Assembly: GCA_947085425.1 (NCBI GenBank)
Contig: CAMTWK010000028.1
Span: 62,001 to 126,000 of the forward strand
DNA length: 64,000 nucleotides
Direction: 5' to 3'
Source of the DNA: UKL13-2 sp947085425
GTDB lineage: Bacteria > Pseudomonadota > Gammaproteobacteria > Burkholderiales > Usitatibacteraceae
A program made the translations under genes and the position numbers. Shown piece after piece: positions 51,257-60,602 of the stretch. A model generated the notes under the pieces. That model did not search any database. It worked only from the letters and a program-made list of their open reading frames with translations, and was not told the origin of the DNA. Each line of letters starts with the position of its first letter. Within the stretch, counting starts at the first letter, position 1.

Positions 51257-52498
51257 ATGACAACCAAACCAATTCGCTGGGTCTTATGGGTGTTTGTGAT
51301 GGCCGCCGCCGCCGTGTTGCTGGCGCTGGCTGGTCGATATGGGTCGGGTTATGCCGTGTTTGTGGTGCCACCGTGGCGGGTCGAGTTGTCGATGATGATG
51401 TTTAGTTTGGTCTTGCTGGTGTCGGCATTCATGCTTTATGCGACGGTGCGCCTGACGATTCGCGCCTATCAATTGCCGCGTAATTTACGCGAGCGCAAGC
51501 TCGCAAATGAACGGCAGAAGGTGATGCAGGATTTACATCATGGAATGAAATCGTTGTTTGGCGGCCGTTTTGATGACGCCGAAAAACTGGCGAGACGGGC
51601 CATGCTGGCCAAAGTGGGTGCAAAACAGGCGGATGAAGACCTTCATAATCTCGCCGCCGCACTGGCCGCATGGGCGGCGCACGAAGGCGGGAATTTGCCC
51701 GCAGCGTTGCCCTATCTGGAAAAAATCACCGGCCACAAGGCGACCAATATGCGTGACGCCTCCAAGGCCTATATGTTGCTTGCAGAAGGCCGTGCCACCG
51801 AGGCGTTGCCGGTGCTGCAAACTTTGGCCGCCAATGATCCTGGCAACGTTGGCGCGTTAAAAATGAAAGTGGAGGCGGAAATCGCCGCGAAGGAGTGGGA
51901 CGCGGTGTTGCTGACACTCGGGCAACTCAAGCGCACCGGTCTGTTGCCGCAACATGCGGTCGATGAAATCCGCTTAAATGCCGAAATCGAATTGATGAAT
52001 TCCCGCCCGGCGGAACACGACGTACTGGTAGATGCCTGGCGCAAACTGGATCACCACACCCGCTATCAGCCCCGTCTGGCCGACGCCTTGGCAAACCGAT
52101 TGATCACTGTCGGTTTGGGCAAAGACGCGGCAAAAATAATTGAAGAAACTCTAGACCGGTGTGATCAAGAACAATGGGACGATGCGTTGGCATCGCTGAC
52201 TCTGCGATATGCGGATGCCGATTCGGGTTCAACCACGGCACAAATTGAATGTGCCGAAACTTGGTTGAAAAAACATCCGCGTGAGGCATCGTTGCTGGCG
52301 GCTCTCGGGAAACTCTGCATGCGCCAGGGTTTATGGGGAAAGGCGCAGAGTTATCTGGAGGCCAGTGTGGCCATGAAACCAACGTTGGAGGCCCATATGA
52401 CACTCGCCAGGCTGATGGAGCAGATCGGTAAACCGCAGGACGCCATGCGCCACATCAGACGCAGTGCCGAGCTGGCAAAGGAATCTGCCCGACTATAA
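51257..52498 (+). CDS. hemY: HemY-type TPR membrane protein
   Basis: This 413-residue protein has two N-terminal membrane segments (about residues 7-23 and 40-60) with the HemY-N signature GYAVFVVPPWRVELSMMMFSLVLL. It is followed by RNLRERKLANERQKVMQDLHHGMKSLFGGRFDDAEKLARRA and a set of TPR-like helical repeats to the C-terminus. HemY of this type is linked to late heme synthesis by gene order; it is not the Bacillus protoporphyrinogen oxidase of the same name. It lies 36 bp after hemX. Confidence 0.9.
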   Translation: MTTKPIRWVLWVFVMAAAAVLLALAGRYGSGYAVFVVPPWRVELSMMMFSLVLLVSAFMLYATVRLTIRAYQLPRNLRERKLANERQKVMQDLHHGMKSLFGGRFDDAEKLARRAMLAKVGAKQADEDLHNLAAALAAWAAHEGGNLPAALPYLEKITGHKATNMRDASKAYMLLAEGRATEALPVLQTLAANDPGNVGALKMKVEAEIAAKEWDAVLLTLGQLKRTGLLPQHAVDEIRLNAEIELMNSRPAEHDVLVDAWRKLDHHTRYQPRLADALANRLITVGLGKDAAKIIEETLDRCDQEQWDDALASLTLRYADADSGSTTAQIECAETWLKKHPREASLLAALGKLCMRQGLWGKAQSYLEASVAMKPTLEAHMTLARLMEQIGKPQDAMRHIRRSAELAKESARL

Positions 52499-52723
52499 CG
52501 GTCGCTTGCGCCAGCCTCGGCGCAAAAATTCCCCCATATCGGCTGAAAACATCCGTTTGGCAGGTGCCAACTTAGGCCGGTTGGCAATTTCATAAAATTA
52601 CGAGACACGTAGCTTCGGTCCCATTTCAACTCACTCCATGGCAATTTTCCTGACCACCCATCATCTGCTGTTGCCAGCTTCTTGGGCAATTCTTGACACT
52701 ATCAAGACAGTGAACGGCAGTTT

Positions 52724-55540
52724 GTGAACGCTCCGGATCAAAACATGCAGTCGTCAATTGGCGCATTGCAGCAGTACGAAGTCCTGCAAACGCCACCGGA
52801 AGCGGCATTTGACGACATCGCCAGGCGGGCCGGAGAAGTATTCGGCGCCGCGTTTGCCGGTATTTCATTTTTTGAACCCGCTGAAAATGCGCATGCCGTG
52901 GCTGGCCGACAGGCAGGACAAATATTGCGCTGGAACGAATGGTTCAAGAGCGCGGTGGGTTTGCCGCAACCATCGTTACCGCGTAAAGACTCTTTTTTTA
53001 CGCCCTTCGCGATCAGTAATTCGTCGAACCTGTTTGATGCCCGAGTCGCCCGCACATTGGTGATTCATGACGCGCTTGCCGACAAACGCCTGCGTGACCA
53101 TTCCTGGGTGGTGTCGGCACCCAATATTTGTTTTTATGCGGGGGCGGTCATTTTGTCGCGTGAACGACTGCCGATCGGGGTGTTGGCGGTGTTTGGTACC
53201 GCCGCACGGGATAGCAAGGCGCGCGAAATGGAAGCGTTGGTCAATCTGGCCGATTTGGTGACGGCACGTCTGGAGGCGCGCTTGGAAGCGCGCCGTGAAC
53301 GGCGCGAGGCTGGTGATCGGGACAGATCCGAAAGTGCAGCAAATAATGAATTGGCGGCGGAACAGGCGCCGGCGGAAGAGCATCTGGCCAATTTGACCCG
53401 TGAATACTTGCAGATGGAGCAATTGCTCGAGGATGAAATCGCCATTCGGCAGGCGGCCGAAATCCGCTTGCGACATGAAAAAGAATTCTCGGATGCCGCC
53501 ATTGCCAGTTTGCCGGGGGCTTTTTTTATGTTTGACCGCAACGGCCATATGGTGCGTTGGAATCAAAATTTCCAAATGAATACCGGCTACGAGCAAAGCG
53601 AAATTAGCCACTTGCGGGCGGTGGATTTTATTGCGCCCCACGACCGTGCCGTGGTCGCCGATGCCATCCGTGGCGTGATTGAGCGCGGCGACGAAATCAC
53701 GCTTGAGGCCGATATGTTGTCAAAAGACGGCAATGAGGCGCCGTACATTTTTTACGGCCGTTTACTCGATATTGGTGGCGAGCGCTATTGCCTGGGTGTC
53801 GGTCGCGATATTACCGAACGTCGTCGTACCGAGCGCGTGATCAACGATGCAAAAGAACGACTCGATTTGGCCCTGGCCGGTTCCAATCTGGCGCTTTGGG
53901 ACTGGGATCTGGCGGCCAATGAAGTTTATTTCAGCGAGGGCTGGGCGACAGTGCTCGGTATTCAAATAGAAGGCACGGTCGGCACCCGCCTTCGCGGTGA
54001 ACAAGTTGTCGGTTTTTGCCATTCGGAGGACCAGTCCAAATTTGCCGCGGCCGTGTCGGCAGCGGTGCGCGGCATCAGCGAGGAGTTGGTTTGCGACTAT
54101 CGTGTGCCCGGACTGGACGGGGATTGGATATGGCTACATTCATCCGGCAAAGTGACCGAGCGTGACGTCGGCGGCCATGTGCGGCGCATGACCGGCACCA
54201 CTTCCAATATCACTTCGCGCAAAACGGCCGAAGAACGGGTTGAATTTTTAGCCACACGCGATGTGTTGACAGGGCTGCCGAATCGGATGTTATTGCATGA
54301 CCGGCTGGAGCTGGGGCTGGCCAACGCCGCGCGCAAAGCATCAAAACTTGCGTTTATGTTTATCGATCTGGACCGATTTAAAAGTATTAACGATACGCTC
54401 GGCCATGACGTGGGTGACGAATTGTTAAAGCGTGTTGCCGGCCGATTGTCTGCCTGTGTGCGGGCCAGTGATACGGTGGCACGTCTGGGCGGCGATGAGT
54501 TTGCCATCATCCTTGAAAATCTGCCCACTGATGGCCAAGAGGCACAAAGTGTCGCTGAAAAAATGATCGCATCGCTGGCCGCACCGATGCAAATTGGTGA
54601 AAACCAACTCAATACCTCGTGTTCACTGGGTATCAGCGTTTATCCCACCGATGGTGAGGATTCACAAACGCTGATGAAACACGCCGATGTCGCCATGTAT
54701 GACGCCAAGGCAAAGGGCCGTAACAACTACCAATTTTTCTCGCAGGCGATGAACGCCAAAGCGCAAGAGCGTTTGTCGATTGAGAATTTTTTAAGGCTGG
54801 CGTTGCGCCGCAACGAGTTAACGTTGTTTTATCAACCCCGGGTCGGCTTTTCGACCGGTGAAATTACCGGTGTCGAGGCCTTGCTGCGTTGGCAACATCC
54901 CAAATTGGGACTGTTGGTGCCAGGGCAATTCATCAGTGTCGCCGAAGACTCGGGATTGATTGTGCCAATTGGCGAGTGGGTGCTGGAAGAGGCCTTCCGG
55001 CAAGTTGCGGCATGGCAAAAAAAGTCCGGCCGTAATTTTGCCGTCGCCGTTAATTTATCCGCGGGCCAGATGTTTGACTCGAAGAGACTGGCGGCAACAA
55101 TCAGCAGCGCGTTAAAAAAATCCGGCCTGGATGCACACGACGTGGTGCTGGAATTGACGGAAAGCATGCTGTTGAAAAACACCGAAGACGCCGGCAGTGC
55201 GCTGAAACAATTGGGGTCAATGGGAATTGGCATTGCCGTCGATAATTTTGGAACCGGTTTTTCATCCCTTTCATACTTAAAACAACTGCCGATTGATTCC
55301 ATCAAAGTGGATTCCAGTTTTGTGCGTGACATCGGGCTGGCAAAAAACGACGACGCGATTATTCGCGCCATTATTGCCATGACCCATTCGCTCAAATTAA
55401 ACGTGGTAGCGGAGGGGGTGGAGCGCGAGGAACAGTATCGGGTGCTGCGCGATTTGGAATGTGATGAGTTTCAGGGGTTTTATTTTTCCAAGCCGTTGCC
55501 AGCGGAGGAGTTTGAAGCGCAATTTCTGGATGGGGTTTGA
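52724..55540 (+). CDS. GAF-PAS-PAS-GGDEF-EAL cyclic-di-GMP signalling protein
   Basis: This 938-residue cytoplasmic protein combines a GAF domain (about 10-165), a coiled coil (180-250), two PAS domains (254-370 and 379-502), a GGDEF domain with an intact LGGDEF (near 588), and an EAL domain with GVEALLRW (near 716) and ELTES. The diguanylate cyclase site looks active. In the EAL domain the usual metal-binding Asp-Asp pair reads DNFGTGFSSL near 839, so one aspartate is asparagine and phosphodiesterase activity may be altered. The frame starts with GTG; an ATG seven codons later has a better ribosome site. It stands alone. Confidence 0.92.
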   Translation: MNAPDQNMQSSIGALQQYEVLQTPPEAAFDDIARRAGEVFGAAFAGISFFEPAENAHAVAGRQAGQILRWNEWFKSAVGLPQPSLPRKDSFFTPFAISNSSNLFDARVARTLVIHDALADKRLRDHSWVVSAPNICFYAGAVILSRERLPIGVLAVFGTAARDSKAREMEALVNLADLVTARLEARLEARRERREAGDRDRSESAANNELAAEQAPAEEHLANLTREYLQMEQLLEDEIAIRQAAEIRLRHEKEFSDAAIASLPGAFFMFDRNGHMVRWNQNFQMNTGYEQSEISHLRAVDFIAPHDRAVVADAIRGVIERGDEITLEADMLSKDGNEAPYIFYGRLLDIGGERYCLGVGRDITERRRTERVINDAKERLDLALAGSNLALWDWDLAANEVYFSEGWATVLGIQIEGTVGTRLRGEQVVGFCHSEDQSKFAAAVSAAVRGISEELVCDYRVPGLDGDWIWLHSSGKVTERDVGGHVRRMTGTTSNITSRKTAEERVEFLATRDVLTGLPNRMLLHDRLELGLANAARKASKLAFMFIDLDRFKSINDTLGHDVGDELLKRVAGRLSACVRASDTVARLGGDEFAIILENLPTDGQEAQSVAEKMIASLAAPMQIGENQLNTSCSLGISVYPTDGEDSQTLMKHADVAMYDAKAKGRNNYQFFSQAMNAKAQERLSIENFLRLALRRNELTLFYQPRVGFSTGEITGVEALLRWQHPKLGLLVPGQFISVAEDSGLIVPIGEWVLEEAFRQVAAWQKKSGRNFAVAVNLSAGQMFDSKRLAATISSALKKSGLDAHDVVLELTESMLLKNTEDAGSALKQLGSMGIGIAVDNFGTGFSSLSYLKQLPIDSIKVDSSFVRDIGLAKNDDAIIRAIIAMTHSLKLNVVAEGVEREEQYRVLRDLECDEFQGFYFSKPLPAEEFEAQFLDGV

Positions 55541-55601
55541 ACCTCACCGTCGCAAACGTGAGGCGTGACCATGCCGCTTGCCAGCATCCGCGGCAAATAG
55601 A

Positions 55602-56960
55602 TTAAGGGCTCTGTCGAGGTTGTTTGGCGGGCGGTAAAAACAATTCCAACAAATCGTTCAAAAATAACCGGCCTTTTTCGGTCGGCTTCACGCATAGATG
55701 ATCGCGTTCGATCAGACCTTTGCTTTCGGCTTCATCAAGCTGTCGAGAAATGATATGAATCGGCAATCCGGTTCGTTCGGTGAACAAGGAGTGAGCGAAG
55801 CCTTCGTGCAGGCGAAGGCTATTCAGCATAAATTCGAACGGTAGCTCTTCTTTGCTGAGGGTCGTCGTGTCTTGGCGCGCATCACCCGACTGGGCATGTT
55901 CCATAAACGCGCCGGGTTGTTTGTAACGCATTTCGCGGCTGATTTTGTCCGGGAATGATATTTTTCCGTGTGCGCCCGCGCCGATGCCAATATAGTCACC
56001 AAAACGCCAGTAGTTCAGATTGTGTTGGGATTGTTTTCCCGGCTTCGCATACGCCGAGGTTTCGTAATGCACATAACCGGCACCGCGTAATTTTTGATGA
56101 ATCAGGTCCTGCATATCGGCCGCCAATTCATCATCTGGAAGTGGCGGCGGAAAACGATGAAACAGGGTGTTGGGCTCGAGGGTCAGATGGTAGATTGATA
56201 AATGATTGGTGCCAAAAGACAGTGCCATATCGACATCCGCCGCGCACTCCGCGAGGGTTTGACCGGGCAACGCAAACATCAGATCGAGATTGATGTTGTC
56301 AAAATGTTGCTGGGCGATGTGGATGGCGCGTTTGGCTTCATCAGCGTTATGCACGCGACCGAGCGCCTTGAGGTGGGCAGTGTTAAAACTTTGAATGCCG
56401 ATCGAGAGGCGATTGACACCGGCTTGACGATAGCCCTTGAATTTTTCCATCTCAAAGGTTCCGGGATTGGCTTCCATGGTGTTTTCGGCGTCCGGGTCAA
56501 TCACCAGTCGCGCCCGCACCGCTGCCAAAACGGTGTCGATGCCGGCGGCGGAAAACAAACTTGGTGTGCCGCCGCCAAAAAAGATGCTGTGGATGCGCCG
56601 ACCCCATACATTGGGCAGGGTGGCATCGAGGTCCGCAACCAGCGCATCGATATAACGCTGCTCGGTGGCCGTGTCCAGGTCGGCGCTGGCAGGGGCGGAT
56701 GGTCCAAACGTCCCCCCGGGTTTGCCGCCGTCGGCATGATCACGCAACAGAGACGCCTTGGATATTTGTTGGGCGGAAATGGTGACATGGCCATGACCAT
56801 CCACCCCGGACTTCATTTCATGAGAGTTGAAATCGCAATAGGGGCATTTTTTGATGCACCATGGAATATGGATATAGAGCGACAGCGGCGGCAATGCGGC
56901 CAGCAAAGTGGTCGCGCCGGCAACGCCAAAGCCTAATATTGGCGGCATTTTCAGAGACAT
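55602..56960 (-). CDS. hemW: HemW, radical SAM heme chaperone
   Basis: HemW binds heme and is proposed to insert it into respiratory proteins; it was formerly annotated as a coproporphyrinogen oxidase. The radical SAM motif is CIKKCPYCDFN near residues 35-45; SIFFGGGTPSLFS, EANPGTFEMEKFKGY and NRLSIGIQSFN follow, with GIGAGAHGKIS and the C-terminal HemW domain. The length of 452 residues exceeds the usual 380-410, because about 45 extra residues, rich in His, Gly and Ser, lie between CDFNSHE and the QRYIDALVADLD helix. It begins immediately after the rdgB stop. Confidence 0.92.
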   Translation of the reverse strand: MSLKMPPILGFGVAGATTLLAALPPLSLYIHIPWCIKKCPYCDFNSHEMKSGVDGHGHVTISAQQISKASLLRDHADGGKPGGTFGPSAPASADLDTATEQRYIDALVADLDATLPNVWGRRIHSIFFGGGTPSLFSAAGIDTVLAAVRARLVIDPDAENTMEANPGTFEMEKFKGYRQAGVNRLSIGIQSFNTAHLKALGRVHNADEAKRAIHIAQQHFDNINLDLMFALPGQTLAECAADVDMALSFGTNHLSIYHLTLEPNTLFHRFPPPLPDDELAADMQDLIHQKLRGAGYVHYETSAYAKPGKQSQHNLNYWRFGDYIGIGAGAHGKISFPDKISREMRYKQPGAFMEHAQSGDARQDTTTLSKEELPFEFMLNSLRLHEGFAHSLFTERTGLPIHIISRQLDEAESKGLIERDHLCVKPTEKGRLFLNDLLELFLPPAKQPRQSP

Positions 56961-57584
56961 TTACGTTGAAAAACCTTGCTGATGCTGGAGTTTTATTTTC
57001 AACATCGCCATCGCTTTGCCACGATGACTCAGGTTGTTTTTGGCTTCGGCATTGAGCTCTGCAGCGGTACAGCCGTGTTCGGGCAGGTAAAAATGCGGGT
57101 CATAACCAAAGCCACCCTGGCCGCGCGGTGTGACGATAATTTCTCCCCACCAATCTGCATCCGCAATCAGCGGACGCGGGTCGTTGAGATGTTGGACCAG
57201 CACCAGCGAGCAATAATAAAACGCCCGTTTGTCCGTGTGGCCGGACAATTCGCGCAGCAGTTTTTGATTGTTGTCACTGTCATTTTTGGCCGTCTTGGTG
57301 TCAACAATATCATGGCAGGCATATCGGGCGGAGCGCACGCCGGGTGCCCCCGCCAGAGCTGGAACACAAATACCGGAGTCATCCGCCAGCGCCGGCAGAC
57401 CGGTTAATCTTGCCGCGTGACGCGCCTTGGCGAGTGCATTTTCCACAAAGGTCGCGTGCGGTTCGGGCGCATCGGGCACATTAAAAGCGGACTGGGGAAC
57501 CGCCTCAAAATCGAAAGACGCGAGCAGAGCGGAGAATTCGCGCAACTTTCCGGCGTTGTTGGAGGCGATAACGATCTTTTTCAT
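56961..57584 (-). CDS. rdgB: XTP/dITP diphosphatase RdgB
   Basis: This house-cleaning enzyme hydrolyses non-canonical purine nucleotides (XTP, dITP) and so protects DNA. The 207-residue protein begins IVIASNNAGKLREFSALL, has TFVENALAKARHAARLTGLPALADDSGICV (substrate and metal site), and GQGGFGYDPHFYLPEHGCTAAELNAEAKNNLSHRGKA. It is adjacent to hemW without a gap and on the same strand, an order found in many betaproteobacteria. Confidence 0.95.
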   Translation of the reverse strand: MKKIVIASNNAGKLREFSALLASFDFEAVPQSAFNVPDAPEPHATFVENALAKARHAARLTGLPALADDSGICVPALAGAPGVRSARYACHDIVDTKTAKNDSDNNQKLLRELSGHTDKRAFYYCSLVLVQHLNDPRPLIADADWWGEIIVTPRGQGGFGYDPHFYLPEHGCTAAELNAEAKNNLSHRGKAMAMLKIKLQHQQGFST

Positions 57585-57731
57585 GAGGTCATTTTACGAC
57601 CTGTGGTGACGGCTGGTTGAACATTCGTTTTGTCGATACCGCCAGTAAAAAGCGCGCTTACGCTAAAATAATCCACTCCACACCTTCAATATCGCACGTC
57701 TGTCCAGTGCACAACATCAGGAATTTGCAAA

Positions 57732-58745
57732 ATGACCATCAAAGTCGCCATCAACGGTTACGGTCGTATCGGCCGAAATATTCTCCGCGCCCACTATGAA
57801 GGTGGAAAAAAACACGACATCCAAATTGTTGCCATCAATGACTTGGGTCCGGTCGAAACCAATGCCCATTTGACCCAATACGATACCGCCCATGGCAAAT
57901 TCCCCGGCACGGTTTCGGTTGAGGGCGAGTATCTGGTGGTGAACGGTGACAAAATCCGCGTCTTTGCGCAACGCGATCCGGCGCTGCTGCCATGGGGTGA
58001 ATTGGGTGTGGATGTGGTGCTGGAATGCACCGGGTTTTTCACCACCAAGGAAAAAGCCGGCGCACATCTCAAGGGTGGGGCAAAAAAAGTCATCATCTCC
58101 GCGCCGGGCGGCAAAGATGTTGATGCGACCATTGTTTATGGCGTCAATCACAACGTACTGACGGCGGCGATGACGGTGATTTCCAATGCCTCGTGTACCA
58201 CCAATTGTTTGGCACCGATGGTCAAGCCACTCAATGACCAGCTGGGTGTGGTGGCCGGTCTGATGACCACCGTGCACGCCTATACCAACGATCAAGTGTT
58301 GTCGGATGTGATGCACGAAGATTTGCGCCGCGCCCGTTCCGCGACGATGTCGATGATTCCAACCAAAACTGGTGCGGCTGCCGCAGTTGGTTTGGTGTTG
58401 CCGGAGCTCAACGGTAAGCTTGATGGTTATGCGATTCGGGTGCCGACTATCAACGTTTCGCTGGTTGATTTATCGTTTATTGCCGGTCGCGATACTACGG
58501 TCGAGGAAGTCAATGCCATCATGGAAACAGCCGCTGCGAGCGCCGGTATGAAGGGCATTCTTGCCTATAACACCGCACCGCTGGTGTCGATTGACTTTAA
58601 CCACGACAGTCACTCGTCGAGTTTTGACGCGACCCTGACCAAGGTCACCGGCAGGCTGGTCAAGGTCAGCTCGTGGTACGACAACGAATGGGGATTCAGC
58701 AATCGTATGCTCGATACGGCCACCGCATTAATGGCGGCGAAATAA
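57732..58745 (+). CDS. gap: Type I glyceraldehyde-3-phosphate dehydrogenase
   Basis: This enzyme catalyses the reversible phosphorylating oxidation of glyceraldehyde-3-phosphate in glycolysis and carbon fixation. The 337-residue protein has the NAD(P) loop NGYGRIGRNILRAHYE, the catalytic SNASCTTNCLAP (Cys near 155), the phosphate-site RRARSATMSMIPTKTGAAAAVGLVLPELNGKL segment and the WYDNEWGFSNRM C-terminal helix. The second residue pattern after VAINDL lacks an obvious acidic selector, so cofactor preference cannot be called. It begins the run leading to pgk, pyk and fba. Confidence 0.96.
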   Translation: MTIKVAINGYGRIGRNILRAHYEGGKKHDIQIVAINDLGPVETNAHLTQYDTAHGKFPGTVSVEGEYLVVNGDKIRVFAQRDPALLPWGELGVDVVLECTGFFTTKEKAGAHLKGGAKKVIISAPGGKDVDATIVYGVNHNVLTAAMTVISNASCTTNCLAPMVKPLNDQLGVVAGLMTTVHAYTNDQVLSDVMHEDLRRARSATMSMIPTKTGAAAAVGLVLPELNGKLDGYAIRVPTINVSLVDLSFIAGRDTTVEEVNAIMETAAASAGMKGILAYNTAPLVSIDFNHDSHSSSFDATLTKVTGRLVKVSSWYDNEWGFSNRMLDTATALMAAK

Positions 58746-58764
58746 GCGTATTCGAAAGACCGAC

Positions 58765-59298
58765 ATGTCTACCGCCACACGCAACTTCATAAAATCGTTT
58801 TCGGCAATGGTGTTGGCTGTCGTGTTGGTGGCATGTGGCGACGACAACGCGCACAAGGTTGAAGCCGCGGCGGTCAAGACAATTTCCCAGCAGAATCAAG
58901 AAATTGCCGAGCGGTTGCGGACACAAAAAGCGGCAAACGAAGCCATCGCGGTGCAAGTTGGGCAGGCGGCAGAGCGCGAACGATTTGTACGCATTATTCG
59001 CGATAAGGTTAATCGCTGGAATGAAATCGAGCAACAAATGGTTGGTAAACGCGCAAACGAGTTGGACGATTTTATAGCGCAGCTGACGGCGGTCCGTGGT
59101 GAATTGGTGTCGATTTCCACCACTCCCTGTACCGAGCCCAGACGGGATGCAATTTTGCGCGGAATGGATGGGGCGACATCACTGCTTGGAGAGTTCAAGG
59201 CAAAAAAGGGGGTGGCAGATCCAGACTTTTCCAACCAATTAGGCGAGCAAATCAACATCATCCAAAATAACAGTGGTGGGTTGTCATCGTGCCTTTAA
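58765..59298 (+). CDS. Small lipoprotein of unknown function between gap and pgk
   Basis: This 177-residue protein has a lipoprotein leader: a basic start, hydrophobic MVLAVVLVAC with lipobox LVAC near residue 24, then Gly-Asp-Asp, which in E. coli rules would favour inner-membrane retention. The body is mostly helical and looks like a coiled coil (about residues 38-110, rich in Gln, Glu and Arg). Two further cysteines (CTEPRRDAIL and the C-terminal SSCL) could form a disulfide. I recognise no family. The stop overlaps the pgk ATG (TAATG), so translation of pgk may be coupled to it. Confidence 0.65.
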   Translation: MSTATRNFIKSFSAMVLAVVLVACGDDNAHKVEAAAVKTISQQNQEIAERLRTQKAANEAIAVQVGQAAERERFVRIIRDKVNRWNEIEQQMVGKRANELDDFIAQLTAVRGELVSISTTPCTEPRRDAILRGMDGATSLLGEFKAKKGVADPDFSNQLGEQINIIQNNSGGLSSCL

Positions 59299-60524
59299 TG
59301 CATGGTCGTGAAAGATCGGATTGCGGCTTTTTGCGATTGACTGCCGTGGTTGCATCGGGCAGCCTTAAAGATAAACGCATTTTTATCCGCGCCGATCTGA
59401 ACGTGCCACAGGACGATGCCGGAAACATTACTGACGACACGCGTATTCGGGCATCCCTGCCGGCAATTCGCCTCGCTTTGGATGCAGGTGCGGCGGTGAT
59501 GGTGACCTCCCATCTGGGGCGCCCGACAGAAGGCGAACTAAAGGCTGAAGATTCATTGGCACCGGTCGCAAAACGCATGGGTGAATTGATGGCGCGTGAT
59601 GTGCCGGTACGGGTAAATTGGCTTGAAGGCGTCGATGTGTCTGAAGGCCAACTGGTCATGCTGGAAAATTGCCGGGTTAATAAAGGCGAAAAGAAAAACG
59701 ACGATGAACTCGCCAAAAAAATGGCGGCACTGTGTGATGTGTACGTAAATGACGCATTTGGTACGGCACACCGTGCCGAAGCCACCACCCACGGCATGGC
59801 CAAGTATGCCAAGATTGCCTGTGCCGGCCCCTTGCTGGCGGCAGAGTTGGACGCGCTGGCGGCCGCACTCGCCTCGCCAAAACGTCCGCTGGTGGCGATT
59901 GTCGCCGGGTCAAAAGTTTCTTCAAAGCTGACCATTTTGAAAGCGTTGGCTGAAAAGGTGGATCAATTGGTGGTCGGCGGAGGGATCGCCAACACTTTTT
60001 TACTCGCGCAAGGATTACCGATTGGCAAGTCACTCGCCGAGGTGGGTTTGGTTGCCGAAGCCAAAGAGATTATCAACATGATGGCGGCACGCGGTGCATC
60101 GGTGCCGATTCCGAGTGATGTGGTGTGTGGCAAGGAATTTTCAGCAAACGCGGTCGCGACCACCAAGCAGGCAAAGGACGTGTTGGCCGACGACATGATT
60201 TTTGATATTGGCCCGGAGACATCCGCGCGACTTGCAAATATCATGCACGAAGCCGGCACAATCGTCTGGAACGGACCGGTTGGCGTGTTTGAATTCGATC
60301 AATTTGGCGGCGGCACAAAAACACTGGCGGAAGCAATCGCCGCCTCCCCGGCATTTTCAATCGCAGGTGGTGGGGATACCCTGGCGGCGATTGCCAAATA
60401 TGGTGTCGCCGACAAGATCAGCTACGTTTCCACCGGTGGCGGTGCCTTTTTGGAGTTCCTGGAAGGCAAGACCCTGCCCGCGGTAGAAATTTTGCAACAA
60501 CGTGCGGCCGAATCCGCCAGTTAG
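59298..60524 (+). CDS. pgk: Phosphoglycerate kinase
   Basis: Pgk carries out phosphoryl transfer between 1,3-bisphosphoglycerate and ADP. Visible hallmarks are KRIFIRADLNVPQDD, TSHLGRPTEGEL, LLENCRVNKGEKKND, the AFGTAHRAEATTHG segment, GSKVSSKLTILKAL and the C-terminal NGPVGVFEF and GGGDTLAAIAKYG. It has 408 residues from the ATG that overlaps the upstream stop (TAATG). A GTG three codons earlier is also in frame, and the first 15 or so residues before the conserved LRLTAVVAS are atypical, so the true start could be a TTG further inside. Confidence 0.95.
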   Translation: MHGRERSDCGFLRLTAVVASGSLKDKRIFIRADLNVPQDDAGNITDDTRIRASLPAIRLALDAGAAVMVTSHLGRPTEGELKAEDSLAPVAKRMGELMARDVPVRVNWLEGVDVSEGQLVMLENCRVNKGEKKNDDELAKKMAALCDVYVNDAFGTAHRAEATTHGMAKYAKIACAGPLLAAELDALAAALASPKRPLVAIVAGSKVSSKLTILKALAEKVDQLVVGGGIANTFLLAQGLPIGKSLAEVGLVAEAKEIINMMAARGASVPIPSDVVCGKEFSANAVATTKQAKDVLADDMIFDIGPETSARLANIMHEAGTIVWNGPVGVFEFDQFGGGTKTLAEAIAASPAFSIAGGGDTLAAIAKYGVADKISYVSTGGGAFLEFLEGKTLPAVEILQQRAAESAS

Positions 60525-60602
60525 CTGGCGGCGAAGTGATGAAACTTTTGCCGACTTTATTCACCGTTTTGCCTATGCTTGTCTTGGGCGGAGAGAAATA
60601 AC

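Noticed and set aside
52507..52522. Small hairpin GCGCC-AGCCTC-GGCGC after hemY
   Set aside because: It has a 5-bp stem and is followed on the coding strand by A's rather than T's, so it is not a credible terminator for hemY.
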